Below, one piece after another: positions 1 through 6,451 of a stretch of 13,152 bases of DNA. The notes below the pieces were generated by a model. The model was given only the letters and a program-made list of their open reading frames with translations. It was not told the origin of the DNA and made no database searches. Made by a program: the position numbers and the translations under genes. The stretch's first letter is position 1. Every line of letters starts with the position of its first letter. The stretch is from Methylacidiphilum sp. (GTDB lineage: Bacteria > Verrucomicrobiota > Verrucomicrobiia > CAIQCK01): the NCBI GenBank assembly GCA_020718125.1, contig DYDC01000046.1, positions 1 to 13,152 on the forward strand, written 5' to 3'.

Positions 1-194
1 TTGCCGTCGGCGAGCGTGGCCGCGCCGATCTGTCGGCGTGCGGTGGCAATCGCACGTTCGTGTTCGCTGGTGAGCGGGAAATCATGCGGCTGCTCAAAGA
101 GTTCCACGCCGGGCAGCAGTTGCGGTAGAAGCGTGTGCCACGTCTCACGGCGATAGGGCTGTTGAAGCTGCGGCTGGAGCGTGGCGGCGTTCAT
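1..194 (-). CDS. N-terminal fragment of a putative Eco57I-type restriction-modification methylase (runs off window)
   Basis: Sixty-four codons are open from an ATG at 194 to the window edge with no stop, so the gene continues to the left. The peptide begins MNAATLQPQLQQPYRRETW, followed by a hydrophobic LLPQLLPGVELF stretch and ending in QIGAATLADG. From memory this pattern (Q-P-Y-x-R-x-x-W near the start, then about 40 residues later a G-x-x-x-x-D-G turn) is how large Eco57I-like proteins with fused methylase and restriction modules begin; no catalytic motif is inside the window, so that is recognition and inference only. The start overlaps the stop of the upstream ATPase as ATGA, typical of translational coupling in an operon, and no Shine-Dalgarno sequence is seen. 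If the assignment holds, this is the adenine methylase, with or without nuclease, of a restriction-like system whose helicase is the first gene of the operon. Confidence 0.5.
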   Translation of the reverse strand, partial: MNAATLQPQLQQPYRRETWHTLLPQLLPGVELFEQPHDFPLTSEHERAIATARRQIGAATLADG

Positions 195-1645
195 GCGGCG
201 GCGCGGCTGGTGGATTCGAGTTCGGAGCGTCCGAGCCAATAACAGGCGAGCGGCGCGGGGATTTTCAGCAGGCGGCACTGCGCGCCGTCGCGGGTCACTT
301 CGAGCGTCTGGAAATCGGCGAGGTCGCGGGTGATGACGTAGCCACGTTCCACTTTCTTGTCCGCGCAAAACTCCACCATGCCTTTGAGGTCGCCCAAGCC
401 GGTGTGCTGCGGGGATCGGTATTTGACCTCGAAGGGGACAAGCCGCCCATCCAGGTCGGCGATGATGTCCACCTCGCGGTCTTGCTTGCCGCGCCAGTAG
501 GAGAAGCCGACGCTGCGCGCGTAGTAGCGAGTGAAGACGTGTTTGAAGAAGGCGGTTTCCACGGCGCGCCCCAAACCGTTGGCATCTTCCAGCAGTGCCT
601 TGCCTTTGAGGAGAACGCTGGGTCCGATAGCGGCGTCGGCGAGGTAGATTTTGGCCCGGGCGCGGAGCACTTGTTTGCCGTAGCCAAACGGCAGCAAGCG
701 GTGGATGAGATGGGTGGTTTCCAGCAAATCAATAAAGCTGCCGACGGTGGGACGCTTGAGTTGAAGGCTGTTGCACAATTCGGGCAGGCTCAACAAACCG
801 CCGTCGTGCAGGCACAGGTAAAGGAAGACTTGTTCGAGTTCGAGGACGCGGCGCACGCCGAAAAGCGCGGTCATGTCGCGCTTGAGCACCTTGTCCACGA
901 TGTCTTCGCGCAGAAGTTTTTGCGCGAGCGGGATGCTCTCGACGAGCGCGCTTTGCGGGAAGCCGCCTCGCAGCAGATATTCATGGAACAACCCCACTAA
1001 CGGACGCGCGTCTTCGCCCGTCCGGGTGAAACGGGCTTTGTCCCACTCGAACAATTCCCGCAGCGATCCGACGGCGGGCGGCGCGGGCGTGGAGATTTTG
1101 CGGATTTGCAGATACTCGTAGAACGAAAGCGTGGCGAGGCGGATGGTTTGCCAGCGACCCACACCGGATTCCTGACCCTCGGTGACAAGCGGTGTGGCGG
1201 AACCGGTCACGGCTATGCGGCGGCGTTTCTCGAAGTCCACCTGGTGTTTGAGCCAGGTCTGCCAATCCTTCGAGACCTGGATTTCGTCGAGGAATAAATA
1301 CTCCGGGCCTTCGCGTGCCGGCTCGAACTCGCGCCAGAGGCGGATGAGCGCATCCAACCCGATGAGCTTGAGCAGCGGATGGTCGAAGGTGGCGTAAAGG
1401 ATGTTGGTGGGCGGCGTGCCGCGCGCGAGCAAGTCGTCAATGGCTTGGAGAAAAAGCGTCGTCTTGCCGACTTGTCGCGCACCGCTCAACAACATCGCTC
1501 GACCCGCTGGCGGATTGTTCACCCAACCAGAAATCTCGCGGAAGGCCACGCGCCGCCAAGTCGGCAGGTCGGGAAAGCACCCGCCCACCCACCAAGGATT
1601 GTATTGGCGGAGAACGGCGAAAAGTTCCGCTTGGGAAGCAATCAT
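191..1645 (-). CDS. AAA ATPase with C-terminal DUF4143 / PD-(D/E)xK-like domain
   Basis: This 484-aa protein starts at ATG 1645 and carries the NPWW signature (16-19) seen at the front of this ATPase family. The P-loop GARQVGKT is at 55-62, Walker B LFLDE at 117-121, and sensor-1-like VTGSA at 146-150. RGGFP (226-230) marks the entry to the DUF4143 region. Near the C-terminus E363, EVDII (391-395) and FEVKYR (405-410) fit the E...D...ExK layout of a PD-(D/E)xK nuclease-like fold. Family members are soluble ATPases of poorly known role, often in mobile or defence neighbourhoods. Here it lies between an HKD-SNF2 helicase (102 bp upstream) and a probable methylase (4-bp ATGA overlap downstream), so an accessory role in a restriction-like complex is plausible but inferred. 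It could also be a passenger gene, since such ATPases occur alone. No clear ribosome binding site precedes the start. Confidence 0.88.
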   Translation of the reverse strand: MIASQAELFAVLRQYNPWWVGGCFPDLPTWRRVAFREISGWVNNPPAGRAMLLSGARQVGKTTLFLQAIDDLLARGTPPTNILYATFDHPLLKLIGLDALIRLWREFEPAREGPEYLFLDEIQVSKDWQTWLKHQVDFEKRRRIAVTGSATPLVTEGQESGVGRWQTIRLATLSFYEYLQIRKISTPAPPAVGSLRELFEWDKARFTRTGEDARPLVGLFHEYLLRGGFPQSALVESIPLAQKLLREDIVDKVLKRDMTALFGVRRVLELEQVFLYLCLHDGGLLSLPELCNSLQLKRPTVGSFIDLLETTHLIHRLLPFGYGKQVLRARAKIYLADAAIGPSVLLKGKALLEDANGLGRAVETAFFKHVFTRYYARSVGFSYWRGKQDREVDIIADLDGRLVPFEVKYRSPQHTGLGDLKGMVEFCADKKVERGYVITRDLADFQTLEVTRDGAQCRLLKIPAPLACYWLGRSELESTSRAAA

Positions 1646-1693
1646 GCGAAGATTAAGCCATTGTCAGCCTGATAGTGCAAGTATGTCTTAACT

Positions 1694-1736
1694 AAAGTGA
1701 CGCTATTATGCGTTCTCCATGTTTTTTGGTCACTTT
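1694..1736. repeat. 8-bp inverted repeat in the AT-richer spacer between helicase and ATPase genes
   Basis: AAAGTGAC at 1694-1701 is matched exactly by GTCACTTT at 1729-1736, with 27 bp between. The 102-bp spacer (1646-1747) is visibly richer in A and T than its surroundings. The arms could form an operator or a weak hairpin in the minus-strand transcript; the loop is long and no T-tract follows, so it is not a good terminator. A 13-residue GTG-started frame (1692-1733, minus) lies in the same place but has no support as a gene. Confidence 0.45.
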
Positions 1737-1747
1737 TCCGAGTTCGC

Positions 1748-4700
1748 TCAAACCGATGCTGACTGGGTGAAAGACTCGGACAGGATGATTTCCGGCGGGC
1801 TTGCGGTCGGCGGCGCGCCCAGCGCGGCGGGCGGGGCGTCCTCCTCCACATCGAGCGGATAGGCGCGGATAATCTCCATGAGCTTGTCGAGATAAACGGC
1901 GGTTGTGACACGCTTCGTGGTGACGGCTTTCTGGAAGGCGTTGAGCTTGCGCGGCAGGTCTTGGAACTTCGCAAGGCGGACGGCGTGTTGCGCGGCGGCG
2001 AGCAGAGCCTTTTCCTGCACGGAGACGTTCGGCATCCCCTGCGCGGCGGCGAGAAGACGGATGGCGCTTTGCTCATGCGGCCCGATGGTGTGGTCCACGG
2101 CGCGCTCGCGCACGGCGTCGGCGGCGAGTTTGGCGCTGAAATCGTCGAGCGCGGACTGGACGTGCCGATGATGTGCGTCGTGCAACGGCGCGGATGCCTC
2201 GGCGACTTCGGCGCGAAAGGCTTTCGCCATCTCCACGAAGCTGACCTCCGCGATGCCGTCGCTGAGGCGATAGAAGGCGTCGCGGCGCTGATCGCGGATG
2301 AAGACGAGAGACTGGCCGGACTGCGCGGCGTCCTTGCGTCCGCAACGGGCGCGCAGCGGCAGGTGGCGGATTCGGCGGAATTCGTCGGCGTTCGCGTCCT
2401 TGAAGTCGCGGAGTTCGGAGAGGAAGGCGAGGCGTTCGTCGCGGTCTTCCTCGATGTCCTTGTCGAAGAGGCCGAAGTTGGAAACCTCTTCGTCCGGCGA
2501 GTAAATCTGCGAGTCTTCACCGAGCGCCGAGTGGAACGCTTGGAGTTTCAGGAACGCCTTGCGGTGCAGTTCAATGTCCGAGTTCACCTGCGCGGTCGGG
2601 TAGAAGTTGAAGATGTGAATCTTCTTGGCAGTGCAGCCGATGCGGTTGACACGCCCGATGCGCTGCATGAGGCGCGTAGAGTTCCACGGCGTGTCGTAGT
2701 TCACCACAACGTGCGCGCGATGGAGGTTCACGCCTTCGGCAAGGACTTCCGTGGAGATGAGGATTCGGTAGTCGTCCTTCCGGTGTTCCGCGTCGTGCGG
2801 GACGTTGGCATCGAAGTTCGCGTGAACGACCGGCATGACGGCCTTCCGGTTGTGTGAATCCACGGTGAGCACCGGGCCGAAGCCGGCGGCGTTGAGTTGC
2901 TCGGTGAGGTAGTTCGTGGTGTCGCGCGCTTCGGAGAAGATGACGAGCTTGCCGGTTTCGTTGAACGGCTTGGCAAGCAGGTTCTGGCGGTCGTCTTCGC
3001 CGCGCAAGCAGGCTAGGAATTCGTCAAGCTTGGGGTCGGCTTCGACTTGTTCCCATGCGGCCACGAGTTCGTCGAGGATTTGGCCGTCGTGTTGGAGTCC
3101 GGCGAGGAATTCGGGGTCGAAATCCTTGGGCGTGCAGACGGTGATCGTGGGATCGGTTTCGCTGGCTTCGGCGATGGCTTCGATGAGTTCGTCCTCACGG
3201 CCTTCGAGGATGTAATCGGAGACGTGCAGGCTTGGCGCGATGTAAACGCGGCCGCGCTCGAACATGGTGAGCATGGCCTGCGTTGCGTCGCGAAAGCGGC
3301 GGAGGCTCTTGGTGAACGCGAGGAAGCTGCTGTCGAGCCGCTTGACCAGCAGCGTCTTCATGATTTTCGCGAGTTGTTCCGCGACAAGGTCGGCGCGCTC
3401 GTATTTCTCCTTGAGTTTGGCGTTGGCGAGGAACGCGATGGCGCGGTAGCGGTTGTAAGTCAGACCGCCGTGCTCTGGGAATGAAAGCATCTGGATCGTG
3501 CGGTCGTAGAGCGCGTCGAGGGCGGTGTCGAGTTGGTAGAAGATGGGGCGCGGCTTTTCTACTTTTGGAAAGACAATGCCTTGCGCATCGAGATCGGCTT
3601 TCCAGCGCGCATCGCCGACCAAGTCAGTGCGTGTGCGCCGGACGGTGAGCGGCTGGACGACCTGCTCGCGGATGAGCGCATAGATACGCGCAACCTCGGC
3701 GTGGGCTTGTCGCTTGTCCGGGGTTGTCTTCGGGTTGGTTGCGACTTTGTATTCCTTGATCCGCTGCGCAAAGAAGTGTTGGAGATTGCCGATGACGGTC
3801 GAGTCCTTGCCGTCCTGAAACAGCAAGACTTGGTTGCGGATGTCGGCGGGACGGTTGTTCAACGGCGTGGCCGAAATCAGGATAACGCGCTTCTTCGCGA
3901 ACTCGCCGTCGGGCAGGCGGTGTCGGGTGCGCGTCTTGCAGAGCTTCTGGAGCAGGTCGTAGCCGTCGGCAGTGTCGTTCCGAAACTTGTGCGCTTCGTC
4001 CACGATGATGAGGTCGTATTTCTCCGGGTCGCGGATTTTGTGGAGGCTGCCGTTGTGGATGACTTTCACGGCGTCATCGAGGCCGAACAGTTCCATCTCC
4101 GTCTCCCAGTTCTCACGCAACGCCGGTGGTGTCACGACCAGGATACGTGAGCGGTGCGTGGGGAAGCCGTTGTGATAGTAAAACTTTTTCGCGATCCGCG
4201 TGGCGACGACAGTTTTACCGAGACCCACCACATCGGCGAGAAAGAAGCCGCCATGCTTTTGGAGCTTGAGCCAGCCGTCGTTGACCGCGTCGCCTTGATA
4301 GTTCAGGGCCTTTCTGCCTTTGGGCAAATCCTTCTCGGCGTTCGGATCGTAGTCAATCGCGGGACCGAAGTATTCGGTCAGGAGCTTGATATAGAGTTCA
4401 AACGGCGTCAGGTCATCGCGCAGGTAGCTCTCACGCACAACGCCGCGGACAGCTTCGGGCAGAATGGCCACGCCTTGCTTCCATAGTTTTTCAAACTCGT
4501 CCGCTGCGAACTTCACGTCGTTGTAGTCATGGAGCAAGACGTTGAATTCGTAGTTCGTTGCCGCATCCTCAACGCCCAGCCCGGCGGCGGTGAGGTTGGA
4601 CGAGCCGGTAATGACCGCGCCGGTCTTGTGTTCGCAAAAGCCCTTCGGGATGAAGATGTAGAGCTTGGCGTGCAGTTTCTTTGTGGAATGTCCCTCGATC

Positions 4701-5068
4701 TCCACCCGCTTTGACGCAACATCGGCAACAAACTGGCGGATGCCTTCCTCAACGTCCTTGCGATAAGGGGCGCTTTGCACGTCCTCGGCGAGCTTCGCGC
4801 GGACATAAGCGAGCGTCTTGTCCGCATCGCCAAGCAAGAGCAACCCCTTGCGATGATGCCGCGCCAATTGTTCATCCACGTCAATGCCAACGAGGATGCG
4901 GATGTGCGGGACTTTTTCCAGATGCGGGCGGAGCGCGAAGTAGCCGGACGCGCGCAGATACCCGACAAGCGCGTCAAATCGTTCAATGTCGGGATTGTGA
5001 GCAAAGACCCCGGCAAACTTCTTGAGCAGCGTGTTCTCGCCTTCGTTGGTGAAGAAGCGCGTGGACAT
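1748..5068 (-). CDS. Phospholipase D-like (HKD) nuclease domain fused to SNF2-type helicase
   Basis: An 1106-aa protein. ATG 5068 is chosen because GAGG lies 6 nt upstream; the longer frame would need a TTG at 5083. The N-terminal domain (about 1-200) has HAK at 133-135 and GSSN at 155-158, the core of a single HKD motif as in phospholipase-D-type nucleases; the usual Asp four residues after the Lys is replaced by Ile. A superfamily 2 helicase follows: GLGKT (motif I) about 282-286, DEAH (motif II) 357-360, SATP (motif III) 399-402, then a second RecA-like lobe with STEVLAEGVNL and QRIGRVNRIG (motifs V and VI) at about 780-810. The last 300 residues match nothing I know. HKD-SNF2 fusions occur in restriction-like loci and are expected to translocate on and cut DNA. 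It appears to be the first gene of a minus-strand operon with the ATPase and probable methylase; thiD lies 97 bp upstream on the same strand, so co-transcription with thiD is possible. Confidence 0.93.
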   Translation of the reverse strand: MSTRFFTNEGENTLLKKFAGVFAHNPDIERFDALVGYLRASGYFALRPHLEKVPHIRILVGIDVDEQLARHHRKGLLLLGDADKTLAYVRAKLAEDVQSAPYRKDVEEGIRQFVADVASKRVEIEGHSTKKLHAKLYIFIPKGFCEHKTGAVITGSSNLTAAGLGVEDAATNYEFNVLLHDYNDVKFAADEFEKLWKQGVAILPEAVRGVVRESYLRDDLTPFELYIKLLTEYFGPAIDYDPNAEKDLPKGRKALNYQGDAVNDGWLKLQKHGGFFLADVVGLGKTVVATRIAKKFYYHNGFPTHRSRILVVTPPALRENWETEMELFGLDDAVKVIHNGSLHKIRDPEKYDLIIVDEAHKFRNDTADGYDLLQKLCKTRTRHRLPDGEFAKKRVILISATPLNNRPADIRNQVLLFQDGKDSTVIGNLQHFFAQRIKEYKVATNPKTTPDKRQAHAEVARIYALIREQVVQPLTVRRTRTDLVGDARWKADLDAQGIVFPKVEKPRPIFYQLDTALDALYDRTIQMLSFPEHGGLTYNRYRAIAFLANAKLKEKYERADLVAEQLAKIMKTLLVKRLDSSFLAFTKSLRRFRDATQAMLTMFERGRVYIAPSLHVSDYILEGREDELIEAIAEASETDPTITVCTPKDFDPEFLAGLQHDGQILDELVAAWEQVEADPKLDEFLACLRGEDDRQNLLAKPFNETGKLVIFSEARDTTNYLTEQLNAAGFGPVLTVDSHNRKAVMPVVHANFDANVPHDAEHRKDDYRILISTEVLAEGVNLHRAHVVVNYDTPWNSTRLMQRIGRVNRIGCTAKKIHIFNFYPTAQVNSDIELHRKAFLKLQAFHSALGEDSQIYSPDEEVSNFGLFDKDIEEDRDERLAFLSELRDFKDANADEFRRIRHLPLRARCGRKDAAQSGQSLVFIRDQRRDAFYRLSDGIAEVSFVEMAKAFRAEVAEASAPLHDAHHRHVQSALDDFSAKLAADAVRERAVDHTIGPHEQSAIRLLAAAQGMPNVSVQEKALLAAAQHAVRLAKFQDLPRKLNAFQKAVTTKRVTTAVYLDKLMEIIRAYPLDVEEDAPPAALGAPPTASPPEIILSESFTQSASV

Positions 5069-5165
5069 TCGGAACCTCGTCAAAAACCGCGCAGCCTTGT
5101 GGTGCGGAGTTTTGCCGAACAGCCGCCACTATTCAACTTCTTTGGCATCGGCGGAAAGGCGACGA

Positions 5166-5927
5166 CTACGCCCGATTGCGGAACCGGGCGGTGACGTAGG
5201 TCTTGGCTTTGCGCACCGCTTCCACCAGCGGTTCGCCGCGGGCGAGCCAGGCGGCGATGGCGGCGGAGTAGATGCAGCCGCTGCCGTGGATTTTTCTCGA
5301 CGGCACGCGCGCGGAGCGGAGTTCGTAGAGGCGGCGGTTCACGCAGAGCACATCCACGGCGGGTTCGTGGCTGGGGAGATGGCCGCCTTTGACGAGGACG
5401 GCGGTGTCGAAGCTGGAGGCGAGCATGCCGGCGGCGAGGTGCATCTGGCGGATGTTGTGGATCGGTTCCTCGCCAAGCAGGACGCTGGCTTCGTCGAGGT
5501 TCGGGGTGATGAGAGTGGCAATGGGCAGCAGTTCCTCGCGCATTGTCTCGACGCCGCGCTCGCTCAGGAGGCGGTGGCCGCTGCTGGACATGATGACGGG
5601 GTCCACGACGATGTTGCGGAGACGGCACCGGGCCAGGACGTGGGCGACGACGGCGATGACGGGCGAGTTGGCCATCATGCCGGTCTTGACGGCGCGCGGG
5701 CGGGCCTCGTCGCAGACGGCTTCGATCTGGAGGCCGGCGATGACTTCGTTGGCGACCTGGATGCCGAGGATTTCGCCGGCGTTCTGGCAGGTGAGAGCGG
5801 TGATGGCGCTCGCGCCGCGGACGCCGAGGTCCCAGAACGTGCGCAGGTCGGCCTGCACGCCCGCGCCGCCGCTGCTGTCGGAACCGGCGATTGTCAGCGC
5901 GAGGGGTTGTGGCTTTGTTGATTTCAT
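5166..5927 (-). CDS. thiD: Hydroxymethylpyrimidine/phosphomethylpyrimidine kinase
   Basis: This 253-aa protein matches the usual ThiD length. It phosphorylates 4-amino-5-hydroxymethyl-2-methylpyrimidine and then its monophosphate to the diphosphate used in thiamine synthesis; it is a cytoplasmic ribokinase-fold enzyme. Visible motifs are the substrate loop AGSDSSGGAG (14-23), KTGM (81-84), DPV (109-111), TPN (141-143), KGGH (180-183) and the anion-hole/catalytic loop GSGC (215-218, commonly GTGC). ATG 5927 is preferred over an upstream TTG at 5963 because the family starts a few residues before the AGSDSSGGAG loop; no good Shine-Dalgarno sequence is near it (a GGGAG lies too far upstream). 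No other thiamine gene and no THI-box-like element is in the window. The start faces that of the DUF971 gene across 25 bp, so the promoter must overlap the neighbour's coding region. Confidence 0.95.
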   Translation of the reverse strand: MKSTKPQPLALTIAGSDSSGGAGVQADLRTFWDLGVRGASAITALTCQNAGEILGIQVANEVIAGLQIEAVCDEARPRAVKTGMMANSPVIAVVAHVLARCRLRNIVVDPVIMSSSGHRLLSERGVETMREELLPIATLITPNLDEASVLLGEEPIHNIRQMHLAAGMLASSFDTAVLVKGGHLPSHEPAVDVLCVNRRLYELRSARVPSRKIHGSGCIYSAAIAAWLARGEPLVEAVRKAKTYVTARFRNRA

Positions 5928-5942
5928 CGGCTCTGCTACTGT
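5915..5942 (+). promoter_or_regulatory. Candidate extended -10 promoter for the DUF971 gene
   Basis: TTGTTG (5915-5920), a 16-bp spacer and TACTGT (5937-5942), the latter preceded by TGC as in extended -10 promoters. The hexamer ends 10 bp before the ATG at 5953, so a transcript would carry almost no leader, which fits the lack of a Shine-Dalgarno sequence. It overlaps the start of the divergent thiD. Sequence match only. Confidence 0.35.
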
Positions 5943-5952
5943 CTCCCTGTTT

Positions 5953-6297
5953 ATGGCGCCCAAGGATATTCAACACATCGGCGAAGAGCTAGCGATTTTG
6001 TGGAACGACGGCCATGAGACGTTCCTGCGGCTGGAGGAGCTGCGCCGGCGTTGTCCGTGCGCTGTGTGCGCCGGCGAGGGCGACATCCCCGGCCGCGTCC
6101 ACAAGCCTGCGTCAGCGCCGTTGACGGCGGCGAGTTTCCAACTCGTCCGCATCGAGCCGGTGGGCGGCTACGCAATCCAGCCGGTGTGGGCGGACGGGCA
6201 TCAGTCGGGCATTTACGCGTTCGGCTATTTGCGCGGGCTGTGCCGGTGCGAACAATGCGCAAGGCCGGCGAATGATGGCAGCGCTGGCGCGCCATGA
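5953..6297 (+). CDS. DUF971 protein (gamma-butyrobetaine hydroxylase-like N-terminal domain)
   Basis: A 114-aa protein made almost entirely of the DUF971 domain. Hallmarks are LAILWNDGHE (13-22), LRRRCPCAVC (30-39) and DGHQSGIYAFGYLR (81-94). In eukaryotic gamma-butyrobetaine hydroxylase this domain binds zinc through a C-x-C-x-x-C motif and a histidine; here C34, C36, C39 and H83 are in the matching places. The same domain occurs at the end of Mrp/HCF101-type iron-sulphur carriers, so a role in metal or Fe-S handling is possible, but the stand-alone bacterial protein has no firm function. A second CxCxxC (C97, C99, C102) sits just after the domain. Start ATG 5953 has no Shine-Dalgarno sequence; a long frame continues upstream but is only the shadow of thiD. 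Confidence 0.85.
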   Translation: MAPKDIQHIGEELAILWNDGHETFLRLEELRRRCPCAVCAGEGDIPGRVHKPASAPLTAASFQLVRIEPVGGYAIQPVWADGHQSGIYAFGYLRGLCRCEQCARPANDGSAGAP

Positions 6298-6396
6298 GAC
6301 GGAGCGAGCAGAGGCAATGGGTGATTGGCTGCAACTCGTCCCGCGGGCGGGTGTTTATCGTGGAGCGAGCGCGCGGAGGCGCCGGCTGTTTGCGGT

Positions 6397-6424
6397 TTGA
6401 CCCGTTCCGGCCTGCTGCTAAACT
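6397..6424 (+). promoter_or_regulatory. Candidate sigma-70-type promoter of the Ser/Thr kinase gene
   Basis: TTGACC (6397-6402), a 16-bp spacer and TAAACT (6419-6424) preceded by TGC, an extended -10. It lies in the 154-bp gap between the DUF971 gene and the kinase, 27 bp before the ATG, which implies a leader of about 20 nt with no Shine-Dalgarno sequence. This is the best promoter match in the window. The rest of the gap holds only a direct repeat GGAGCGAGC (6301-6309 and 6362-6370). Confidence 0.55.
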
Positions 6425-6451
6425 GCGCGCCCATAACACCGACGATACTAT

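Noticed and set aside
1692..1733. 13-residue GTG-started frame in the helicase-ATPase spacer
   Set aside because: Too short, no ribosome binding site, no known peptide pattern; the inverted repeat explains the sequence better.
1961..2857. 298-aa plus-strand frame opposite the helicase
   Set aside because: Shadow of the helicase, whose motifs V and VI lie on the other strand here.
1..5068. Assignment of the cassette to DISARM or BREX
   Set aside because: No DUF1998 helicase, DrmB-like protein, PglZ or BrxC-type protein is visible; the helicase is a PLD-SNF2 fusion instead.
6301..6370. Direct repeat GGAGCGAGC before the kinase promoter
   Set aside because: Nine bases, two copies 61 bp apart in GC-rich DNA, easily chance.
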